Part shown: one piece after another, positions 1-11,519 of the stretch
Position numbering within the stretch: the first letter of the stretch is position 1
Layout of the letters: every line of letters begins with the position of its first letter
From: Epiperipatus broadwayi
Taxonomy: Eukaryota > Onychophora > Udeonychophora > Euonychophora > Peripatidae
Direction: 5' to 3'
Assembly (NCBI GenBank): GCA_028023455.1
Contig: JAQFVV010006199.1
Span: 746,001 to 810,000, forward strand
Length of the DNA stretch: 64,000 bases
Program-made: the position numbers and the translations under genes
The notes under the pieces: generated by a model
Databases searched by the model: none
What the model was told of the DNA's origin: nothing
The model's input: only the letters and a program-made list of their open reading frames with translations

Positions 1-650
1 AATTTACAACAAATTAAATTTTCTAAAAACTATTTCAAAATTTTAAGGAGAAATTGGCTGGATTAAAAAACTTTTTTTTTTCACAATTTAAAAATATTAA
101 TGAAAATATTTAAAATTATCAATTCTTACAAAAACAACAAAAAAAAAATCTCTTTTTTTACTACATATGAAAATTGAGTGTGCACACACAAAAAATACCC
201 TTTAACTATGATTTGATTTTTCTGCAGAGTTCTTCCCAATTACAATTTTCAATTTTTCCAGTAGTTTTTTTCTTAAAGGCTTCTACATATTCTAACTTCG
301 AAAATCGAGATGGAGAAAAAAAAACTTGGGAGGGAGAAAACCTATATTTGCCAGGGTGCCAAACTGACTCGATGTTGTGACAGATTTACAAGTTATGAAT
401 TCACATTAAATTTGAAAATAATTTGAATATTTGGGATTAATTAACTTAATGAATTATATAGCTTAAGTCAAGCTAGTCAAATTATAACCCCCTCTAGAAC
501 ATAGACTATCTTGCTATTCATATGCCTGCAAACAAGCCACCTGCATCCACTTCAGCTGTGTTAAATTTCAGATTTAGCAAATAAAATGATTTGGCAATTT
601 ATGCAGTACCGAGAATTATACCACTAATAAATACTATAAGCTATTACTAT
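1..650. other. AT-rich leader region, no gene
   Basis: No frame here shows a recognisable protein motif; the longest open frame (174-380) is low complexity and starts at a non-ATG codon. The part after about 480 is less AT-rich and could be the untranslated start of the LINE that follows, but I see no boundary. Confidence 0.5.
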
Positions 651-921
651 TAAACTTAGGGAGAAGGAGAAACATGAACTCACATCCACATCATATTAAC
701 AACCTCGGTGTCTCTCTCATAAATTCCCAACCAGTTATAATTAATATACAGACCCCTAGGTGGAGCTAGCTGAAAAAACAACTCTCCAACATTGCTGCTG
801 ATTTGAGGGGACTTCTATTTAGTTGTTGATAGAGAAGAGGTGCATTTCCCATATATTTGAGTGTTTAAAGGTGTGTTGATTTTCATTTATTTATTATTTC
901 AGTCAAAATTTCAATTTTAAG

Positions 922-1260
922 TTGTTTTTTTTTTCAAAATTTTTCAAAAATGCTGTCAAATCCAAGATGGTGTCAACTCCTATCAGTTTTTCATTGAAAA
1001 GTAGCATTGCTTTACCAAAAACTCCTAAAATTAATTACAGTTCAAAGAAAACTAATCAGACAGTTGATAGTAGTCATAATTTTGGAATTAAGAACAGTTT
1101 TCAATCTCCATTGGCATTAAACTTAAATAACCAAGGTTCTGAAAGTTCTCCATTGGACAACAAACCGGAAAACATCAAACTGCAAAATCTTAAAAATAAT
1201 GTCAATGATCATGTTGGGACTTCAGTCAGTTTTTTTAAAAACTTAAAAAAACCAAAATAA
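922..1260 (+). pseudogene. LINE copy A, ORF1 amino-terminal fragment
   Basis: A 112-residue open frame rich in Ser, Asn and Lys, with no fold I can name. Its position upstream of the zinc-knuckle region, on the same strand, makes it a probable disordered N-terminal part of the LINE ORF1 protein, which would bind the element's RNA. The frame starts at a TTT/ATG-rich segment; the first in-frame ATG of the compact part is at 967. Low-complexity composition means it could also be chance open sequence. It is the cleanest surviving frame in the first 2 kb. Confidence 0.45.
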
Positions 1261-2059
1261 CAATTTGGGAAATATTTATACAGAAAATACACAACAGAAC
1301 AAAGCCTTAGTAATTGATATTGACTCTCAAAAAGATCACATTATCAAAAAAAATAGATAATCATTTTATGCAAAAGTACTGGAGGTGTCAGCCTCAGACT
1401 TCAATAATGTAAACAAAAGTAATCTAGAGGAAATCCAGGAATTGATACAGGTGTGGAGACTTGCGGAGGAACAATACAATGAAGAAATAAGTCAAAAATC
1501 AATCCTGGGCAACACAAACACAACAAAATCATCAAATTGTAATAGAACAATTTAACAACTCAATTCCCCCATTATTACTAAAATCCCTTAAATAAGCATT
1601 TATTTAATGGCTGATTATTACTATTTAAAAAACATCATGCTACATAAAATAAATGCTTATTACATATGTTTAATTTCAACTAAGAATGACATATCGTAAA
1701 TTTTAGTAAATTTCACAAGCGTCATTCATTCAGACATAGTAAAGATAATTTAAAGTGATTCTTTAATATCTTCATGCTCTCATTTCCAAATGCTTAAGAT
1801 TTGCTATACTTAAATGTTTGGGTTGAAAGGATAGATGGATTCATTTCTATCTTTTCACAATGATTTTATCTTGTGTTTGGAAAGTCAGAGTATTCATTTA
1901 TAGTTAAAATCCACAAAGCGCATGTGCATTAGCTTAATGGCTGATTATTACTATTTAAAATTAGATTAATGGCTGATTATTACTATTTAAAATCTCCAAG
2001 TTTTATCACATTTAATGTTCAATAAATCTTGTCACAACAGATCTAAATTACAGCCTTCT

Positions 2060-2570
2060 TAAATTCACAGTTGAAGAGCTTTATAATTTCTTAAAAGCCA
2101 ATGATCTAATCAAAAATGTTGTCAAAATTCTCACATTTCCCAATGATCGATATATAGCAATACAGTTTAATAACTGCTTACAAAAGCAAGCTTTTAAAAA
2201 TAAATATAGATGCTTAGAAAATAAGTTTCTTGTGTCAATTGATCCATGCAGCTATCATGCCACATTGGTTTTGAGAAACACACCTATAGAAGCATCGGAC
2301 AAGTATGGGAAAGTCATGAATTTTGAATATCTCAAGGATAAAAATACTGGTGGTCTTACACTAATCAACACTGGAATTTTCTGATTTAGCTTGAAACAAG
2401 GTCTCTTCCTAGAAGCAATAATTGCAGCTGATGGGTCCCCCCTAGTTGTTTCATTAGGGGAGTCAGGCTGCAATGTTTCACTTGTAAAATCTGTGAACAT
2501 CTGATGAAGGAGTGCCCTCATAGGTGGTGGCTCACTTGTGAAGAAAAAGTGATTTATGGACATAGGTGCA
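2060..2570 (+). pseudogene. LINE copy A, ORF1 core and CCHC zinc knuckle
   Basis: Across 2060-2360 one frame reads a folded-looking stretch with motifs such as RYIAIQFNN and TLVLRNTPI, resembling the nucleic-acid-binding core of LINE ORF1 proteins. Further on, codons 2474-2515 spell a zinc knuckle with spacing C-X2-C-X4-H-X4-C (CFTCKICEHLMKEC), the canonical retroelement RNA-binding finger, followed by CPHRWW. Stops near 2383 and frame changes separate the two. Ribonucleoprotein assembly is the family role; the copy is dead. The minus-strand open frame across 2255-2563 is only the shadow of this coding sequence. Confidence 0.75.
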
Positions 2571-2576
2571 GGCTGG

Positions 2577-2708
2577 TGGTTCCTTCAGTGAATTGTAATA
2601 ATGTTTCCAGTTATTTCCATTGAGAATCTATCAACTCATCCATGGTTCCTTCAGTGAATTGTAATAATGTTTCCAGTTATTTCCATTGAGAATCTATCAA
2701 CTCATCCA
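2577..2708. repeat. Two-copy tandem duplication, period 66
   Basis: Two adjacent, practically identical 66-bp units, each beginning TGGTTCCTTCAG. The copies match far better than the decayed LINE around them, so the duplication is younger than the LINE insertion. Confidence 0.95.
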
Positions 2709-3419
2709 CTTCCACATTCATAGAGGACCATCTAAATAATATCAATTATCTGCCTGGACCAAAGACTAATGACATTGCATTCCTGCAAGGAATCCTCATT
2801 GGAGGAAGATGTATCAAACATGGTTTCAAATTTGTATGGTGAGAATATATCTCAGGCTATGGATTCTGACATGGAAAAGGATGTCTGCATGCAAGTAAAC
2901 ACATTTGGCTGATTCTATCAGAAAGTGAGGAAAATTCTGAGGGGACAGGTGACAAAGATAACTTCAAGAAACCACATAATGACAACAAATTGTCCAAGAA
3001 TGCTGGTGAGTTCCAAAAATTTCAAAGGAGAAGATCCTGAATACCCATTACAAAACTCTGGCATGTCTTTTACAGACCAAGATGTCGATTATGTTTATAC
3101 AATCAAACAATTGAATTTCAGAGGGCAGCATGTCAGACAACAGTGACCGCTCACTGCAGCCAACAGAAAAAGGAAAAACAAAAAAAAACTAAAAAAACCC
3201 CAAGAAGAACCACCAGATCTTCATTGCAGTAACTTTATATCATCAAATTTAACCATTGATTCTCCTTGCCTATCAATTAAACTCTTGTCATTCATTACCC
3301 TTTTTTGTGCAGACACCTTATTACTTGCATTGCCCTCTTAATGTAATTAAATATTAAAATAAATACTCACTGCACCCACTCCATATTATCACTACATGCA
3401 CATTTCAATACTCTGAATT

Positions 3420-4150
3420 AATGTTAGGGGACTAAACTCCCTGAGTAGAATATTTACTATCAAAAACTGGTTACATCAGAATGTTTTTAACATTATATTC
3501 ATGTCTGAGACCAAACTGAGCATAAATTCTAGTCACAAAATTGCTGCTGCATTTTCTTCTTTTGGCTATTTCAGTTTTTCTGTTTCTATTGTTTCAGCCA
3601 AAGGGGTTGCAATAGTCATAAATAAGTGCTCTGGTTCTTCTGGCTTTGCAATTTTACACATAGAAGAAAATTCCATCCGGGTTGCAATAGTCATAAATGA
3701 AGTGCTCTGGTTCTTCTGGCTTTGCAATTTTACACATAGAAGAAAATTCCATATTAATTTATGTTCGCTTTGAAAATTTCAGATGTTATATTGCATACCT
3801 CTATTTACAACCAGATGACTAACTCATTAAGCACATCATATTCAAAATAAACATACTAACTGGAAATAATTCAATACCTTTGCTCATTCTTGGTGACTGT
3901 AACATGGGTTATAAAAGGTTCAATAAGAAATACCTACACCTGTTTTCAAAGAGTCTTATGTGTGGGCAGGGTCTATTTCCCAAATATGCCTTCTTGTTCT
4001 ACACAAAGAAATGGAAAATCCTTATTGACCTCACATACTATTCCCCAGAGCTACATTTTTTAATGGATGCTAAACTTACAACTGTGGTTTTCACAGACCA
4101 TAAGGCCTTGCACATTGACACAGATGTAAATTCAGGTCCACCATAAATCT
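3420..4150 (+). pseudogene. LINE copy A, AP-like endonuclease domain
   Basis: The region reads NVRGLNSLSR...KNWL...IIFMSETKL from about 3417, the usual start of a LINE apurinic/apyrimidinic-like endonuclease, which nicks target DNA to prime reverse transcription. The second conserved block LLILGDCNMG lies near 3879-3908, and the end of the domain is seen in LIDLTYYSPEL and FTDHKAL (about 4020-4110), where TDHKAL corresponds to the SDH motif of the family. A 75-bp tandem duplication (3606-3752) and several stops interrupt it, so no active enzyme can be made. Confidence 0.8.
3606..3752. repeat. Two-copy tandem duplication, period 75
   Basis: Two adjacent copies starting GGTTGCAATAGTC at 3606 and 3681; they differ by a one-base indel and little else. 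They lie within the endonuclease part of LINE copy A and disrupt it. Confidence 0.95.
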
Positions 4151-4849
4151 TGACTAAGAAAAACAAATTAGACTTCTTAATAGGCAGACTACCCCATAGC
4201 TCTTGTCTCAGAGGTTTACATTTACCTAATTCAAAATAAATATTCTGAGTCTGGACCCAGTTTCTGCTTGGACTGCTTTTTTGAGATTTTCCAGTCACTC
4301 ATCAACATGTTTACTTGGAACTCCTGTGGACCCCTGTAATTACTATCAGAAATGGATCAGATTGCAAATCATTTGGCCTTGAGTTCTGATGAACTCTGTG
4401 GCATTAGTCAAATTACCCTACTCAAGCCACAATACCATGATGCACAGAAGGCCCTAGCAGAATACATTGCAGTAAAGTGATCTTGAAGATTTTTGGATAG
4501 TCAGCATTGCTGGACCAGACGCTATCTAGGGTGGGTACTGGCTTCAAAAAGGAATAAGGTCACTCCCTCTTCCATACATATTAATGGCAAATCTCATATA
4601 GTAGAAACATGTTGATCATCATAAGAAATCATTTCAAGACAAAGCTTCAAATACCAGAAATCCAGAACAATAGAAGCACTCTTATTATTGACAATGCTTC
4701 TCATCATAGAATTACAACCAACACCATTTCTAAATAAATTAAAAATTGATTCCTGATAGATGCCTGCAATACCAAGTTCCTTCTTCATCTTGGCTACTAT
4801 ACCATCCCCATCACCCTTAATATGCTGAGTGAACTGGCTGGAGGTTGCA

Positions 4850-5563
4850 AGGTTATTGAGGGACTATATCTGATCTCGTTAGTCTCATTCCTGAAGAAGG
4901 ATCGATTGCCTTCAAACTTGCAAGTCTCAGGCCTATTTCGATGATGCCTCTCCTTATAATAATAATAGTGTCTATAATCAAGGATTCAATCCAAGATCTT
5001 GTTATCCCAGTTTATCTCTCACAGTTTTCATGTAGGGATCAATCCACAGTTGATGTGGTCTCTATTTTCAAAATGACGATCGAACATGTGAGGCATCAGA
5101 GAAATTCTAGGCCTATAGCTGTTCAATTGGACATTCAGGCTGCCTTTAACTCGGTGAGGGTCAATCTACTAATCAGCATACTAAGAACCTCTATTAAAAC
5201 CCTCTTATCCATCATGGAGAATCTCCTTTGCAACAGGGAGATTCTTGTTACAATGGATGGCAGAATCACTCCGGGGTTTCATCCCAATGACTCTATACCT
5301 CAGGGATCCCGCTGAGCACATTATTATTCACTGCATTTATCAATCCATTGGTTCTCAGAATTGAACAAGATCTCCCTGCGGTCTATATTCACAGGCTTGG
5401 CAGGGAGGTAAAATACCTGGCATATGTTGATGATTTAATCATCCTACTCCCATCTACAGTTTGTCTGCCAATGCTTGAAGATTCACTGCATTGGTTTTCA
5501 AAACAATGTCAGCTGCTTTTCAATTGGGACAAGATGAAAAAAAAGTTTCATCACCATTCCTAG
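4850..5563 (+). pseudogene. LINE copy A, reverse transcriptase
   Basis: Reverse-transcriptase blocks appear in order: LRPIS near 4920-4940, QFSCRDQSTVD (the Gln-rich substrate block), AVQLDIQAAFNSV near 5117-5152 with the first catalytic Asp, IPQGS near 5296-5310, and the catalytic box YVDD at 5423-5434 within YLAYVDDLIILLP. LFNWDK follows. Frameshifts at about 5312 and 5560 break it. The family enzyme copies the LINE RNA at the nicked target. Catalytic Asp codons are still present, unlike copy B at 22.4 kb. Confidence 0.88.
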
Positions 5564-6455
5564 CCAGACCGAAGAAGTTACTTGGTTCCCATTCATGCTT
5601 TTTCTTCAGGACATGAGAATACAATTACAAAACATGCTTTCCAATAGCACAGAAGATACTCTTAAATCACTTTCTGACATATACATGTCACTCTATGGCA
5701 AAGTTACACTACTCAACTCATTAATATTCCCTAAAATAAATTACTTTCTTCCTATCATCCTCCCCACCAACACCTTCATAGAAAAAATTAATTCCCTATG
5801 TTCTTGATTCCTCTGGAGAAAGAAAACTTTCACAACCAGCCTCAAGCATACCTAAAAAACTCAATGGACTAGGCCTGCATACCATCTCTTCTTTTCTAAT
5901 AGAGAGCACATAATATGCTTGTCACCATTAGAAGAATAATCTCGGAGGCATCTATCCCTGGTTGCCCCCATTGATACTCCACCACCTCAAGAACAATGCC
6001 TATCCTGGACCAATTTGTTTGTCAACTTGGTTACCAGTGCTGGAATTGTTGTGGGAGCGATTAGGAATAATCTCAAATATTGGGACATTCATCAACTATT
6101 TTGTCAGTCTCTCATCACAACCCTTACTGTTCTCAAGGTTTACAAGGAATGCATCATTAAACATTTCAAACTATGGAAGCTTAAGGCTAAATATCTATAC
6201 TTTATTTTAAAAATAAATGTACACTCTTTATAAACTAATGAATTCTTAGTGAATAAAAGAGGGTTTGACAACACTGAAAGTCAAATGTGCAGTGGTGAAA
6301 GTGAAACACTGCAGCACTTTTTATCTGGGTGCAAAACTCTACAGCAGCATAGATCGGTAATCAGTGGCTGGGTGATATCATATAAGGACAGAGGTTTCAA
6401 TATTCAACACTGTATTCAGGCTGATGTTTTTTCAATAATAAGCCTATCATGCTGA
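5564..6455 (+). pseudogene. LINE copy A, thumb/connection and C-terminal Cys/His finger
   Basis: Downstream of the RT palm the text continues with the usual LINE thumb features (DIYMSLYGKVTLLNSLI, INYFLPIILP, FLWRKK near 5680-5825). At 6288-6332 a finger with Cys, His and Cys is seen in CSGESETLQHFLSGC, which matches the small zinc-binding domain common at the end of LINE ORF2 proteins. Stops at several points make it a relic. The same finger arrangement is found in copy B near 23.3 kb, supporting a shared family. Confidence 0.75.
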
Positions 6456-6519
6456 ACTATTCACTGTAGATCCTTAGGTGCAATGTCTCATTTAGTAGAA
6501 AAAGGGAATTTAATTAGTG

Positions 6520-8870
6520 ATTTTTTATATTATTAAGTTATTGAAAGCAAGTGACTGCAAAATTTCCTACATTAAACTCCATGAGGATACATGGGAGACA
6601 CTAAATATATCTGTTTCTCAAGCATTTGCAACAAATTTGTAAAACTTTTTTTATAATAATTATATATTTCTTACTAATTTTTTTTCCAGATGTCTCTAAT
6701 ACCAATTCTATTGGTTTTATATTGTCAACTAAGTTGCAAGTTATAATGTACCTAACCTTTTATTGGATGAATGAAGTTCATCATTGAATAATCTATTGTT
6801 AATGTTATGTTTTCTCCAATCACATCTCCACTATCAAACTTTACCATTTCCTCAATGTTATCTTTCATGCTCCAAGATTGGTAAAATTAATAATCTCATT
6901 TCAGTTGATCTTGTTATCACTTTGATCCATCAAAGTAAACTCATAAGTTATCTTATAATTGAGATCTTATAATCTAAAATATTCTAGTCTCAGAGTCTTC
7001 CAATCTTCGGTTCAAATTCAGAATGTGAAGTTTTTAAGGGTAATTCTAAATTTATTGTCTATCAATTAATGCTATCCCAGTGATTGTAATTCAAGTAAAT
7101 ATTTATTAGATCTACATCAGCCAATATCTACTGTTCATCAACTATAATAGCAATAATAATATTAAACCTGATAAATTATCATACAATGAATTATAATAAA
7201 ATATTTTAACTGCCTTAAATTTTGACAAATTTATCATCGACTGGGAACACTTTCGAATACTCAGAGTGGGAAAGGGACCTTATGTCCATTCGTGATATTT
7301 GTCATAGAACAATTATGAAATCTTTCAAATGTTTGCCATGATAATTATGAAAAATTTTAACCTAAGTTAGTACTGTCTCTTAAAAGCATTTCTTCACTTT
7401 CAGAATAAATTATTAATTTAAAACCCAAATTCTTGTAATGAATCTGTACTGAAAAAAGCATTAAATATTTTTATTAAAATTGCATATGAGTAAATTTCTA
7501 GATGTTATGGATACCAAAAACCTTATGACACAACATCAAAATTTTAAATTAACATAATGTTTATTAATTGAATAAATGAGAAATAATATTAACAATATAA
7601 AACAAATCTTCATAGCTATTGAATAACAATAAAAGCAAAATAAAGGGATGTACAGACACTATGAAAGATGACCCATTTTCTATGTTTAGCACCCTTGTGA
7701 TAAATCTACCTTATTTACATACTCAAACAAAGTAAGGAACAATACGAATATAAAATATTTTGACCAGCTATCTCTTGCTGGATCGATAGAGAGACAAATT
7801 GCGTAATAATTAAATTAACTTGCTAACTTTAATTCAGTAAATAAATATATCCCTTAAGGCTATGGGTTTATTAAATCAATATTATGCCTAAATTTATGCT
7901 GATACTTCTAAATACCTATATGAATTATTGCTTACCCACATATTAACTTTTTTAACTATTCTAGAATGATTGGCAAATTTTAGAGGTCACCTTCATATCC
8001 ATACACTCATTTAATGCTTTTTATGTACCCAACATGAGTATTACTTAACTATTTTACCAATCCAGCGGTGACTTGCTTAGGCTGTTGGCTGGATATGATG
8101 CACATTGCTTATCCCAAAATCTCAATAATAAGTATGGTGAAAAAATGTACATCCATAAGGAAAAGAAATTCATAACAAATTATTGGTGGCATCCGTAAGG
8201 AAAAGAAATTCATATAGTAACAAATTATTGGTGGCATGAAACCAGAGCACCTTCTACCTGAAGGCTATGAAATACGTTAGAACCTTGTCACTACACATAT
8301 TAAGATGGGCATGCACAACTCACTATGACTATCACAACAATATGGGAATACATCCTTGATCTCCTGAACACACTAAAACTCTTAATATTATCATCCCGAG
8401 AGAGCTACGCTCCATCTCGACCTCCAAGGCAGCAATTTAGTAATGAAGAAACTGTTACAGACTGTTACAGACAATTTCATATATCATGAAATTCTTTAGT
8501 GAATTGCACATTAATTTTTTTATCATTTTAAATTATATTTAAACATTTTTTAAAACTAAATAAACAAACATCTATTTGTCAGCATACAACAATTAAAAAT
8601 ATTGCACAGCGGTACCTAGTAAACAATTATTGTCATGAAAATTTTAATAATACTATTTAAAAAATATAATTATAAGACTCTGATTCAAACTTGTACCTTA
8701 AATTTGGCTGACATGTTATTACTAAATTCTTGATACCATGTCTTTTAGAAATGGAAATTAATGTAAAAATATTATTTTTACATATAGAATCTTAAGAAGA
8801 TGGTAAAGAGTATGACAGGATGTTGATGTCAATCTCATAAGCTTCTGTAAAAATACCAGATCTTTCTGAG
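6520..8870. other. Non-coding AT-rich stretch with a less AT-rich patch at 8.0-8.5 kb
   Basis: No motif-bearing frame. The patch 8040-8460 has more G and C and more CpG than its surroundings, and holds a small tandem duplication (8150-8236). Six-frame reading of it gave no family I recognise; it may be a fragment of an unidentified retroelement. Confidence 0.5.
8150..8236. repeat. Two-copy tandem duplication, period about 40-45
   Basis: Adjacent copies starting CATCCATAAGG and CATCCGTAAGG, both ending in AAATTATTGGTGG; the second carries a 5-base insertion. Confidence 0.9.
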
Positions 8871-8879
8871 ATTTAATGA

Positions 8880-9650
8880 AGCTTTATTGCTAATGCTTAA
8901 TTATGTTGCAAGAGTTATTAGATGAAAATAAGAAAGTAATATTAAATGTAAATGTAAAAAGACTAAAGTAATGTTCAATGCATTTTTTCAAAAGATTGAA
9001 ATAACAATTGATAATGAGTTTGAAGAACTTAACAACTGTCAGATTATCACTACAGATGGAAACTTAATGGATGAAATTAATCATAAAATTGAACTTGGTT
9101 GGAGTGCCTTTGGTAGAAATAACTTAATATTGAAAGAAAATATGGCTATGTGTGTTAATATTGAAAGAAAATATGGCTATGTGTGTGAAAAGGGTTTTTA
9201 ATAAATGTGTTTACCAATTTTTACTTGTGGATCTGAAACTTGGACTCTTAACAAAAGAGCAATACAGAAACTTCAGACCACTCAATGAAGTATTGAGAGA
9301 TGCATGTTAGGAATAACAAAAAGAGATTAAAAATAAAATACATGGATGAGAGAACAAACATGTGTTATTGACATCATTGAAAGAATTAAGAGATTGAATA
9401 GGAATTGAGCTGGACATATTGCTTGAAGAGTTGATAACATATGGGCAGTTGAAATCTTAAATTGAATTCTAAAAGATTGTAAAAGACCTAGAAAAAGGCT
9501 ATACATAAGATGAATGGATGAAATTAGGAAGTGTTCTGGGTTGATATAGAGAAGAGGCTAGAAATCAGAAAAGATGGATTGAACTTAGATAGACTTTCAT
9601 TCTGCAGAGAATCGATAATTGTTGAAAATGATGATGATGATGACTTTTTT
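8880..9650 (+). mobile_element. RTE-like LINE, 3' end fragment with TGA microsatellite tail
   Basis: From about 8900 the text reads the end of a LINE ORF2: LNVNVK, MFNAFFQKIEI, a QIITTDGNL block, ELGWSAFGRNN (9101-9133), then SETWTL (about 9233), WMREQT, AGHIA and RWMDEIRK toward 9530. These are the signature blocks of the C-terminal RT and post-RT region of RTE-type or related elements widely found in invertebrates. The coding end is followed by a run of TGA units (about 9627-9646), the kind of microsatellite tail RTE elements carry in place of poly(A). A 31-bp tandem duplication (9126-9186) and several stops lie inside. 5'-truncated, as is usual. Confidence 0.82.
9126..9186. repeat. Two-copy tandem duplication, period 31
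   Basis: Two adjacent copies of a 30-base unit beginning AATATTGAAAGAAAATATGG, perfect apart from the joining base, within the RTE-like LINE. Confidence 0.95.
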
Positions 9651-9654
9651 TGGT

Positions 9655-11500
9655 CCTGTTGGTTACATAAATGCATTACAGCTGCAGACTATTTGGAATA
9701 ATGCCATAGTTGAAATTACTCCGAAACTTATTTTTAATCAAAATAATGTTCTGTTTTATATGGCCTACAAAGTCAGCTCTTTATTTACATAACATTATTG
9801 TTACATTAACATCTTTGCCATGACTGTACTCAATTATTATTTTTAAATATTAATGAACTTTTGAGGTTTTTCATTCATACATCTTAAACAAGTTAATACT
9901 TTTCCTGACAAACAGCTAAATAATCATTCAAATGCTAGATAATCTTATTTCATAAAGAATATAAATAATTTTTGGTGCACATAATAACATGCATAATATT
10001 AATAAAGAATAATATGTGCTCTATTGCTTTGCTAAATATTTAATGTTAAATTTAAAGTTTAATTAAATGTAGAGGTATAACTTAAACAAAAATGAGAGAA
10101 GTAAAATCATTTTACAACCTGCACAGATTATGATCAAAATCAAATGTTTGTATATGCAATACAGTATTAAATTGCAAACAATAAACTATTTGAATATTTT
10201 ATGGAATCAAGTTTTGGAGAATAATTTTGGTGACCAGATAAATGAAACAGGAAAAAAAAAGTGCAAGCACTCAAACCGCCCAAAAATATTTAAAACTCAA
10301 AATCAAAAGAAACTGGAAAAACAAAATTCAGCAAAATATTAATAGCATTATATTTGATTCATGATAATGATAATAATAGTAATAGTATTACTAATAATGA
10401 TAAATAAGAAGAAGAAGAAAGAAAAAGAAGAGAACAAAGATTTAAAGTTCTCAGATTTATTTTGGAGTAGATTTTCTAAACATTTTCTTTCTAATTCTTA
10501 AAGCTTCTAGAATGTTGCAGTTTTGTAATCTTTATTGGCTTGACACAGTATAATGCCTGTTTAAATATTTCTCATTACACACATTGGATTATGTTTTTTA
10601 ATAATTACATCTAGTAAATATTTTATTCTTAATTTGGCACTTTTTTTTATATTAATGTTTACTATCCATCTATTGAGTTTTATATTAAATTACATTATAC
10701 ATTTTATCTCTTTTCATTATGAAAAAAAGGTTATAGAAAAATAAATTGAGATATTATAAGCATACTTCTAAATTTAATTGAAGTTCATGTGATTTCTATA
10801 CTGATATTAATTATTGTTTAGATTATTTTTACCAACTTTTAATCGTTTATTATTATTATTATATATATATCCAATAAATTTTTTTACCACAATGATTTGC
10901 CTCTTGACTCTTGTATGTTCCCATTAAAATTTTTAAGAAGAAATTTTACTACTGTATGCTTTATTTTAAAAGCAAAATATTTTATAATAATTTATTAATT
11001 TCAGAAGTCTTAAAAAAATATATTTTTAAAAGGATTTATAAAATCACATTAAAAACATTGAAAATAATCTTTTTACTAATCTTTAAAGAATTTTGAACTT
11101 TTATTAATAATTCTGACACATAAGAAAAAAGTTGAAGCAAAGCAAGACATTGTTTCACCTTAACTGTGATAACTTCTCAAAGCTTTTTGCTGAATTATAT
11201 ACATATATGTATATATCCTATAATTTATTCTAAAAATATCTTATCTTATGATTTTTTTTATTGTTCATTATGTGAGTAGTTGTATCATTGATGATGCTCT
11301 TTTGTAACCATAAAGCACTTTAAAATTTATTCTAGTTTAGGCCATAACAATATCTTCTTATACAATTTTATTTTTACACTTCATTTTTAATTATTCATTA
11401 AATACTTTTTTTTTGCCTAGTGTTCTATTGCACAAATTTTTGAAAGGTGTGTTTGGGAATAAACTTTTGCTAACATATGTAAAATATTTCTTCATAGCAT
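9655..11500. other. Non-coding AT-rich stretch
   Basis: Long A/T runs, short trinucleotide stretches (for example around 10370-10400) and no frame with a recognisable motif. The short open frames at 10130 and 10911 are low-complexity chance frames. Confidence 0.6.
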
Positions 11501-11519
11501 GGATTCATTCCCAATAAAT

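Larger units (their letters stand above)
660..6520 (+). mobile_element. L1-like non-LTR retrotransposon (LINE), copy A, decayed
   Basis: A nearly full-length but broken LINE. In order it holds an ORF1 region with a CCHC zinc knuckle (2474-2515), an AP-type endonuclease beginning with NVRGLNS (about 3420-4150), a reverse transcriptase with RPIS, LDIQAAF and YVDD motifs (about 4850-5560), and a C-terminal Cys/His finger (6288-6332). Many stops and frameshifts separate the parts, and three short duplications lie inside (1605-1992, 2577-2708, 3606-3752). The NVRGLNS start and ORF1 knuckle suggest the L1/Tx1/Tad group, but the clade is not certain. The 5' end is uncertain and could begin near 480; the 3' end fades out near 6520 without a clear poly(A). 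Confidence 0.85.

Noticed and set aside
1605-1992. CRISPR-like array: TAATGGCTGATTATTACTAT three times
   Set aside because: Spacing is irregular (two units 32 bases apart, one 330 away), there are only three copies, and the context is a eukaryotic LINE. Simple dispersed duplication is enough.
2255-2563. 102-residue minus-strand open frame
   Set aside because: It lies opposite the LINE ORF1 region, whose plus-strand reading has a proper zinc knuckle; the minus frame has no motif.
8040-8460. Possible gene in a less AT-rich patch
   Set aside because: Six-frame reading gives stops in every frame and no family motif; kept only as an unassigned patch.
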